This document shows, one piece after another, positions 56,341 to 64,000 of a DNA stretch of 64,000 bases. A model generated the notes under the pieces. It did not search any database, was not told the DNA's origin, and saw only the letters and a list, made by a program, of their open reading frames with translations. Source of the DNA: Thecaphora thlaspeos (taxonomy: Eukaryota > Basidiomycota > Ustilaginomycetes > Urocystidales > Glomosporiaceae). The stretch spans positions 783,349-847,348 of the forward strand of contig UWYS01000011.1 in NCBI GenBank assembly GCA_900291925.1, written 5' to 3'. The position numbers and the translations under genes were made by a program. The number at the start of each line of letters is the position of its first letter. Position 1 is the first letter of the stretch.

Positions 56341-59300
56341 ATGCCGTCAGAGTCGGCAGCGGACCCCAGCTCCAACACTCCAGTCTCTTTGCCTCGCGTG
56401 GCACCTCAAGGGACCTCACCACAATTCCTTCTTCCTCCTCCTCTTCCTCCTCCTCCTCATCATCATCATCACCACCACGCTAACAGCATCCCATCCGGCT
56501 CCCAGAGTCCCGTCTCGACCGCCATCGACGAGGCCAAAACAGCAGCAGCCCACGCTCACTCGTTAGTACTGCCGCCCCAGCAGCAGCAGAAGAAGCCAGC
56601 GTTCGGACTGCGACAGAGGAGACAACAAGCGCCCACCCGCCTTATCGCCTCGCCCTTTGCCCGACCCGGCGACTCGCCCCGCTTCGCCTCCACCCTCCGC
56701 GACTTTGACCGCTTCCTCCGCTCGCTCCCCGTCCCCATCCACCGCTTCGTCCCCACCATCCTCGCGTGTGTCATCTGCAGGGCTTTCCGAGCGCAGAACC
56801 TGATGGCTTCCAACATCGCCTTTGACATTGCTCTCCTCTTTTGGAGGATCATCATCAACCTCTTCTTCCGCGAGATCCGGGTGAGTCACTGGCGAGAGAG
56901 AGGCGAACTTACGAAGACAGACCAGCCCGGGGAGGACGAGGCGATAGACAGCTGACCCTTTGCACCGCGGCACCTGCTTCTGCTCCACTCTCCCTCCCTC
57001 CTGCGCGCGTGCGCCCCCAATGCAGCCTCGCTCAGCATGGCGGATCCCACGGGAAGGGCCCGTCATCTTTGTGGCCGCGCCCCACCACAATCAATTCCTC
57101 GACCCGCTCCTCCTCTCGTCCGAGGTGCGCCGGGCCTCGGGCAGGCGCGTCGCCTTCCTGATCGCCGAGAAGAGCATTAAGCGCCGCTTCATCGGCGTCG
57201 CGGCGCGCATCATGCAGTCCATCCCCGTCGCCCGCGCCGCCGATAGCGCCAAGCCGGGCAAGGGTTCCATCTCGGCGCATCCGTCAGGTGACCCGCTCCG
57301 GATCCAAGGCCATGGCACCGCCTTCACCCAGCAGCTCGTCGCCAAGGGCCAGATCATGCTCCCCAAGTCGACGGGCCACGCGTGCGCCGAGGTGGTCGAG
57401 GTCGTCAGCGACACCGAGCTGCGCATCAAGAAGGAGTTCAAGGACCAACGCGCCCTCGACACGCTCAAGGCCGGGTCAGCCGCCGACGCCGACAGCTCCG
57501 GCTGCAAGTATCAGTGCCTGCCCTTTGTTGACCAGACGCAGATGTATTCGAGCGTCTACGAGAAGCTGGCCGAGGGCGGCTGCCTCGGCATCTTCCCCGA
57601 AGGCGGGAGCCATGACCGCACCGACCTGCTCCCGCTAAAGGCGGGCGTTGTCATCATGGCGCTCGGTGCGATGTCGGCCAACCCTAACCTCAACGTCCGG
57701 ATTGTCCCCGTCGGGATGTCGTACTTCCACCCGCACAAGTTCCGCAGCCGCGCCGTCGTAGAGTTTGGCTCGCCCATCGACGTCCCGCGCGAGCTCGTCG
57801 GACGCTTCGAGGAGGGCGGCGACGGCAAGAAAAAGGCCGTCGGCGAGATGATGGACATCGTCTACGACGGCCTCAAGGCCGTCACGCTGCGCGCCCCGGA
57901 CTTCGAGACGCTGATGGTGGTCCAGGCGGGTCGGCGGCTGTACAAGGCGCCCGGCCAGACGCTCAGCCTCGGCAAGACGGTTGAGCTCAACCGCAAGTTC
58001 ATCATGGGCTACCTCAAGTTCAAGGACGAGCCGCGCGTCATGAAGCTCAAGGAGGACATCCTCCGCTACAACAAGCGCCTCAAGTACGCCGGCCTGCGCG
58101 ACCACCAGGTGGAGCGGGCGACGCGCGCCGGCTGGCGCAGCCTCGGCCTCCTCTTTTACCGCCTTGGCCTGCTCGGCTTCTGGGGCGGCCTCGCGCTCCC
58201 GGGTGCCGTGCTCAACTCGCCCATCATCATGCTCGCCAAGATCATCAGCCACAAGAAGGCCAAGGAGGCGCTCGCCGCATCGCAGGTCAAGATCGCCGGG
58301 CGCGACGTCCTGGCGACCTGGAAGGTGCTCGTCTCGCTCGGCGTCGCGCCCGTGCTCTACTCGTTCTACGCCGGGCTGGCCACCTATCTGGCGCACCGCT
58401 ACCAGCTGCCGCCCAAGCACCAGCTGCTGATGCCCATCTACGCGCTGACGGTGCTCCCGACGATGAGCTACTCGGCGCTCAAGTTCGCCGAGGTGGGAAT
58501 CGACATCTACAAGTCGCTCCCACCGCTCTTTGTCTCGCTGCTGCCGGGCAACCACAAGGTGATCCTCGACCTCCAGCGCACCCGCGCCCAGATCTCGGCC
58601 GACATGCACGCGCTGATCGACGAGCTGGCGCCGCAGGTGTGGGAGGACTTTGAGGAGACGCGGCTGACGGCGGCGTCCGAGGCGCCGCCGGCGACGGCGC
58701 GCGAGGCACTGCTGTGGCGGCAGAAGCGCAAGAGCGGCAAGTCGGCCGACGTGCTGGCTCACCCGCTCCAGTGGGTCGACGAACGGCTATTTGGCTGGGG
58801 AAGACGGAGGGGGTCGTCGACCCGGCGAGCGCTCACGATCGAGGAGCTCCGAGCGTCGGCACCGGCCGAGGACGAGCAGGGCGACGAGGGCGACGACTAC
58901 TCGAGCGCGACCGAGGGCGATACGGACTCGGAACGCGACGAGGGCGACTACGAAGCAGTCTTCTCGCTACTTTCGCCGCAGCACCTCTCCGGCAGCGGCG
59001 GGAAGAGTCCGGCGACGCCTGGTGGAAAGGGCCGACGCAGCCGCTCCCGGTCGCGCTCGCGGAGCGGAAGCATTAACGGCGGCGGCAACGTCGAGACGTT
59101 TGCCGAGAAGCGCAACCGGAGCAAGCAGGACCTGCGCGCGCTGATGCGCGAGGGCGGTGCGATGTCGCCGACCGACCAGCGCACGACGCTCATGGACGGC
59201 CGCAGCCGTCGGAGCACCAATGCGTCCACGGACTCGACTGACGCGACGGCGACGGCTACTGCGACGGCGTCTGCCTCGACAGCGGCGACGCAGCGACGCA

Positions 59301-59611
59301 CGCGGACGCACTCGCTCTCTGACGATGTGCACGTCGAGCAGCTCAAGGCGGCGGGTCCCAAGGCGCGGAGCGTGCCGTTCTCGGCGGCGTCGCAGGCATT
59401 CGAGATGCAAGGAGCGAGCCACGGCGGGATGAGCTCTAGTGCTGGGGTGCGGCCGTCGTTGGTGGGCATGGAGAGCGCCGAGATTACGCCTCCCATGATG
59501 CCGACGGCGATGGACCTTTCGATGGCCCCGGTGGCGGAAGTGGCAAGCGGCGGGAGCGAGGCCAAGGAGGGGGAGGAGAAAGAGGAGGCAAAGAAGGAGG
59601 AGGAGGCATAG
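56341..59611 (+). CDS. SCT1: Glycerol-3-phosphate / dihydroxyacetone-phosphate acyltransferase (Sct1/Gpt2-like)
   Basis: An ER membrane enzyme making lysophosphatidic acid, the first acylation step of glycerolipid synthesis. Exons 56341-56880 and 57026-59611 (GTGAGT...ATGCAG, 145 nt) give 1041 aa. The start MPSESAADPSS is chosen because upstream sequence is CT-repeat leader. Acyltransferase motif I is HHNQFLD in FVAAPHHNQFLDPLLL (H-x4-D), the junction reads REIRPRSAWRIPREGP, and motif III is FPEGGSHDRTDLLPLKAG. Hydrophobic segments: RFVPTILACVICRAF, ALLFWRIIINLFF, a pair around GLLGFWGGLALPGAVL, APVLYSFYAGLATYL and LMPIYALTVLPTMSY. The C-terminal 300 residues are charged and disordered with an RSRSRSRS run. 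Yeast Gpt2/Sct1 are about 745-760 aa, so the tail is extended. Confidence 0.92.
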
Positions 59612-59872
59612 GAGGTGGGGACGGGCAATCTCGCCTCTCCCTATGGCTCCGGTCGCGTGGCGGGGTAGAAGTGGGGTAAAGGGGCAGCAGCCAGGGCCGA
59701 AGAGGGAGCCCACTCGACGAGACACGACATACAATTTGCGGCGGAGATCGACGGTGCATGGCGCAGCCCACCACGGCCCACCCCGCTGCCGCCTTGACCC
59801 CACAATCGGTCCTTTGTCTCGTCCTACGCCACCAACAAAGCCGGGGTCAGCCAGTAGGGACGAAATCGTAGT
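59612..59872. other. Acyltransferase 3' flank
   Basis: Unique sequence with no gene visible, ending in a partial unit of the minisatellite that follows (GCCGGGGTCAGCCAGTAG). Confidence 0.4.
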
Positions 59873-60190
59873 GTATGGCAGCATTTATGCTAGTGTACAT
59901 TGGTCGAAGATCGTTTTCGTCATGTTGATCAGTCACCATCTCGCCCTCGTCATCCAAGCAGGCCGGGCCAGCAACTGAACAAGGATCAAGATGGTCATAT
60001 GGCAGCATGTATGCTGGTGTAAGTCGGTCGAATATCATTTTGTCGTATTATCTGGTCAATTTTTCGCCCTTCCCCTTGAATCAGGCCGGGTCAGCTACTG
60101 AAAAAGGGTCGAGACAGCAAGATGGCAGGATGTATGCTAGTGTCTGTCGATCGATCCGCCGCTACGTCATGTTATCTGGTCACCATGGAG
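59873..60190. repeat. 124-bp tandem repeat, about two and a half copies
   Basis: TATGGCAGCATTTATGCTAG (59874), TATGGCAGCATGTATGCTGG (59998) and GATGGCAGGATGTATGCTAG (60121) mark successive units of 123-124 bp. Each unit carries a GGCCGGGYCAGC word near its end. Copies are about 65-75% similar by eye, and the array is flanked by a partial unit on the left. It lies about 3.6 kb from the telomere. Confidence 0.8.
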
Positions 60191-61466
60191 GGCGGTGCAC
60201 GTGCGCCATTGACGGAGGATAGCGAGGGCGAGCGATCGACCCCCCTTGTCGCTGCCTTGGTCGTGGCTTGAGATCGCGTAGAATGCAAGTCGGCGGTGGA
60301 GAGAAGGAAGGGGGGGGCGCGTACCCAGGGAAGCAAGCAGTGCGACGCGTCGGTCTGTCCACGAACGAGCGAGTGGTCAACGACCACCCAACCGAAAGGC
60401 AAGCGCGGGATTCGAGAACCGTCGAAGAGAGCGACGGGTCGAGAGGAGCGACCAGACCGGCAACTCACGTCCCGCGACGCCGCGGAGTAGGTGGTGCGAG
60501 GGTCGTCGTCCAATCGCGTGGCATGGTAGGCGGCGGGGCAGCGCTGCTTGGCTAGCTTTGAAAAAAAGCCTAGCGCCAGCTGCCCTCTTGCCGGCTTCGC
60601 TTTGCCGTGTGTGCACGCGTACAGGGTCCGCCCGCCTGCCTGCTTGATCCGCATCAACAAAAAGTTTCCTCCCAAAGCAAGCCCGACATGATTCTAATTG
60701 GCCATGCCTGCATCTTGAAATTAGTATTGGTTATATTTTCTGGACGCATTCTGATTTATTTTATTTTATTTTGTAATTGTCTCCTTTGAGCGCTGTGGAT
60801 TGCTATGACGCTGACGTGGTGTCGCCACAAACGGCGGCGCAGCAGCCAAGGCGCACCCTAAGCTTGCCTGCATTCCATCAGCGCGTGCGAGAGCAGGCGC
60901 AGAGGCGAGCGCGGCCGCTTTCAGCTTTATTACTTAGTTCCAGCTTCAGCTTCACAACTTCACAGCTTCCGCCCAGCCTCAGCTTCACAGCCCCTTTTTT
61001 TTTTTTTTTTTCTTCCTGCGCTCCGCTCCACATCGGCGGCAGGCGACGCTTTATCGCCCACCACCACCACCGCCGCCCACTTACAGAGTACTCTCCCACC
61101 ATCGCCTCGACCTCGCCGTCCTAACATCCATTCGCCATTCGCCATCCGCCATCCGCTATCCTCGGCCCCGTCTCCCTTCCCGGCCCCAATCCACCCGCAT
61201 ACATACACCTTCGGAACGCTCACGGCGAGCAACTCTCGGCGCAGGTCAGCCTACCAATCAAGCAACCCACCAGCCAGTCAAGCTCCCCACTTTCCCATCT
61301 CCAACCTCGTACCCACACACCGACAGACGCTCGAACGCAACCCCCCTACGACGCACGCACGCACGCACGCAACCTTCTCCCTCTTGTGTGCTTCACTGAT
61401 CCGATCCATCCTACCCCGCCCCACCTTCCCTCCTCACCCCACTCGCTGCCGATCGCACCGTTCACC
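60191..61466. promoter_or_regulatory. Intergenic region and leader of the last gene
   Basis: There are 1.3 kb. It includes an AT-rich stretch (60690-60785), a T17 tract at 60995-61011 and a long CA/CT-rich leader (61050-61460) with CACGCACGCACGCACG near 61355. Frames lack codon bias, so no extra gene is supported. Confidence 0.45.
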
Positions 61467-63682
61467 ATGGCATCGGCAGCCAACGGCCGCTCCCCCTCGC
61501 TCCATAGCGGCCACTTCTTCCAAGGCCTCTCGCGCTCCATGACCACACCCACACGCAGCTCACCCTCGGCCGCAGCCGCAGCGTCCGCTGGCAGCGGCCG
61601 CATCTCGACCGCATCCACAAACACCACCGCCGCAGCATCCTACGCACGACGCGCCTTTCTCGACGAGTCCGCCTTGTCCCCGCACGAGTTCGCCGTATAC
61701 ACCGCCAGCTTCGCCAGCATCAGGCCCGCCGCCAGCGGTCAGCCCGGCTTGGTCGACGAGGCGGATGGCATCAGGTACCTGAGGGAGGAATGTGGTCTCC
61801 AGTTTGAGGACGAGCTCGAGGTGAGTGCGCCGCGCCTTCGCTCCATGCATCCAACGGCGGCCAGACCGGCAGAACGACCAGCTGACGCCAGAATCGAAAC
61901 TCGCCGCCATCTTCTCCCCTCTGACCGCCTCTCTCGCTCGGCCACCCCCTCCCCCCTCCTCGTTCCCAGATCCTGTCCCTGTTCGAACGGACACCGCGCG
62001 GCCTCGCATCAGGCCATTTCTTCGCCATGCTCCGCCTCGTCTCGTGGACGCAGCAGGGCAAGACGGCCTCAAAGGAGCTCCTCTTCACGCAGACATCGCC
62101 TGCGCGCATCCAGCATGGTAGCGGCACCACCACCACAAACACTAACATCACACCGACCAGCGCCAAGAGCGCCTACACGCAGCTCTCCCCCACACTAAGG
62201 AGCCAGACGACCGCCCCGACCCCTGCCACTACCGCCCAACTTGCGCCGTTAAAACCAGCGCCGACACCGGCACAGGTCAAGCCAGCGCTCCAGCCACCGC
62301 CGCCCCCCAAGTCCGACTCGAAGCCGATGCTCACGCCTGTGCGCGAAGAGGCGCCTCCGTACCCGACTCCGGCCCCAACGTCCGTCGCGATACCCTCTGT
62401 CCCTCCGGCTGTCCCGGCCAAGCCGACGCTGCCCGTGCTCGTCGCGCCCAAGGCCAAACACGCCACGCCTCACCACCACCACCATCACAGCACCAGCAGC
62501 ATCGTGACCTCTCTGCACCAGTTTGACGCTCCGCCTCCGTCTTCGGCGGCGGCCGCGGCGAGACACAAGCAGCCGGCGCCCCCGATCCCTTCGGCCAGCG
62601 CCAACCCTTTCCGCGACAGCGCCGCCGCTCCCGGCTACGCCCCGTCGCTGTCGGCCGTCGGCGCCGGTGGCGCGCCTGGGCCTGCTTCCGTCTCGGCCTC
62701 GGCCTCGACGCCTGCCCAGGCGCTGCTGGGTTTCGATCCTGCGCCCAATCCGTTCAAGCAGAGCAAGCCACGTATCTTCAAGCCGACGCCCGTCCGTGCC
62801 TCGTCGCCCGCCTCGAATCCGTACAGCAACGGGACGCCGGTCGCGGCCCAACACGGCATCTTTCCTCCTCGGCTGGTCGTGGACGCGGCGCCGGGCGGCG
62901 CCGGTGGAGAGGATGGCGCCTCATCGCAGGCCAGCTCGTCTCGCTCGCATCAGCAGCATCAGCAGCATCAGCAGCGGCTCGAGAGGCTGATGGGCTCGCC
63001 GCCGCTCCCGCCTCGACCGCCAGTGACGCTGCTCAACCCACCTCCGCTGCCGCCGCGTCACATCAGCCCGCTGATCCAGGCGGGCCTCAATGCGAGCTCC
63101 GAGGTGCGCAAGGCCAAGCAGGCACTGCCGCCCAAGACGTTTACGGTGCTGCAGAGCTCGAGCTCGCGCCACCACACGGCCAAGGAGGACCAGCCGCGCC
63201 TGCTTAACGGCCAGACGGCGCCGCCCAAAGTGCTGCCGCCACCGCAGCACCACGCGAAGCGGAGGAGCGTATCGGGCAGCAAGCCGTTTGCTTCTTCCTC
63301 GGCCGTAGCGGCGGCGGCGACGGCGAACTGGGTCGGGAGGTTAGCGGAAGGCGGCGGAGGAGGGGGAGGGGAGTCGCTGAGGAGAGCCACGACAATCAGT
63401 GGAGGAGGCTCGGGAGCGGCAGGAGGATCGGGACACTCGATCACATCCGCCAACAGGAGAGGCTCAGGATCGACGTTGGAAGCAGGAGGCGTGGACGCAC
63501 CGCGAGGCGCCAACGCAGGCGTCGCGTCGACGACGACGACGGCAGCGACGGGTCGACCGAACGAGACGGAAAGAGCCACGTCTTCGGACCTGACGATGTT
63601 CGATGCAGAGGTCGACAGCAACGTCGACGCAGGCGGATCGAGAAGGGAAGCGATACCGAGCGGAGGGACGTTCTGGCTCTAG
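61467..63682 (+). CDS. Proline-rich NPF-motif protein, EH-domain-like N-terminus
   Basis: Exons 61467-61820 and 61970-63682 (GTGAGT...TCCCAG, 149 nt) give 688 aa; the start is TTCACCATGG. Residues about 60-160 look like an EF-hand-type or EH-like fold: LSPHEFAVYTASFASI, GIRYLREECGLQFEDELE, then ILSLFERTPRGLASGHFFAM and LRLVSWTQQGK. The rest is Pro/Ser/Ala-rich and disordered, with two EH-binding NPF motifs (SANPFRDS at about 330, APNPFKQS at about 378), a His run, and a Pro cluster PLPPRPPV. This combination suggests an endocytic or actin-patch adaptor, but that is inference and I cannot name an ortholog. The C-terminus is SGGTFWL. It is the last gene on the chromosome arm. Confidence 0.75.
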
Positions 63683-63808
63683 CTAGTGAGCGCCAATGTG
63701 TCGTTGGATGGACTGTCGTATGGACCCGAACCTCGATAGATCTATCGGGACCCTAACCAAAGGACGAGAAATGTAATTTATTCCTCCCTATTTAACGCGC
63801 TTCTTCTC
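63683..63808. other. Minimal subtelomere
   Basis: Only 126 bp of unique, moderately AT-rich sequence separate the last stop codon from the telomere array. No subtelomeric repeat or helicase gene is present. Confidence 0.8.
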
Positions 63809-64000
63809 TTAGGGTTAGGGTTAGGGTTAGGGTTAGGGTTAGGGTTAGGGTTAGGGTTAGGGTTAGGGTTAGGGTTAGGGTTAGGGTTAGGGTTAGGGTT
63901 AGGGTTAGGGTTAGGGTTAGGGTTAGGGTTAGGGTTAGGGTTAGGGTTAGGGTTAGGGTTAGGGTTAGGGTTAGGGTTAGGGTTAGGGTTAGGGTTAGGG
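63809..64000 (+). repeat. Telomere, (TTAGGG)32 running off the right edge
   Basis: There are 192 bp of perfect TTAGGG repeats, G-rich strand 5' to 3' towards the window edge, as expected for a right chromosome end. No variant unit is seen. Confidence 0.99.

Noticed and set aside
57682..57700. CCCTAACCTC word as a possible telomerase RNA template
   Set aside because: It lies inside the conserved acyltransferase coding exon; no other template-like site in a suitable non-coding context was convincing.
60172..60675. Minus-strand frame of 167 codons between the minisatellite and the last gene
   Set aside because: No codon bias or motif; it overlaps the repeat edge and reads as random GC-rich sequence.
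63809..64000. Considered whether TTAGGG is an internal telomere-like tract
   Set aside because: It is perfect, in the correct orientation and runs to the window edge, so a true chromosome end is the simplest reading.

Overview
This is one arm end of a nuclear chromosome from a GC-rich fungus, most likely a basidiomycete and plausibly a smut-type yeast or fungus (Ustilaginomycotina). The evidence is GT-AG introns of about 74 to 262 nt in most genes, strong GC3 codon bias, a fungal gene set (Utp22, Msh6, Mer3, Sct1-type acyltransferase, Fub1/PI31), two intron-containing tRNA-Glu genes, and a terminal TTAGGG array of about 32 units reaching the right edge. The species-level assignment is inference; the telomere and the genes are read directly.

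Layout, left to right. 1-6 kb: UTP22 (minus, runs off the left edge), a small ankyrin-repeat protein (plus), an unrecognised His/Gln-rich protein (minus). 6-12.5 kb: a gene-free island with a degenerate ~55 bp satellite and a dense field of TACTGTA/TACAGTA palindromes. 12.5-18.5 kb: a multi-pass membrane protein whose frame is interrupted by three stops, enolase, and tRNA-Glu(CTC). 18.5-28 kb: short tandem repeats, then MSH6 and ECO1 head to tail with a possible in-frame splice fusing them, then a Pby1-like tubulin-tyrosine-ligase-family protein. 28-34.4 kb: a ~160 bp inverted repeat pair flanking a protein kinase, with a truncated coding remnant at the outer edge of one copy and a 41-A tract beyond the other. 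34.4-51.4 kb: SEC26 (beta-COP), a very large INCENP/Sli15, and MER3/HFM1 with 12 exons. 51.4-53.1 kb: a second repeat tract ending in a second tRNA-Glu(CTC). 53.4-63.7 kb: PI31/Fub1, a glycerol-3-phosphate acyltransferase, and an NPF-motif protein whose stop codon lies only about 126 bp from the telomere array.

Functionally the window is mostly housekeeping (ribosome biogenesis, glycolysis, coatomer, lipid synthesis, proteasome assembly) with a notable group of chromosome-maintenance genes on the same strand (MSH6, ECO1, INCENP, MER3). I see no transposase, reverse transcriptase, CRISPR array or bacterial-type operon. Most long antisense frames are products of the GC-rich codon bias and are left out.
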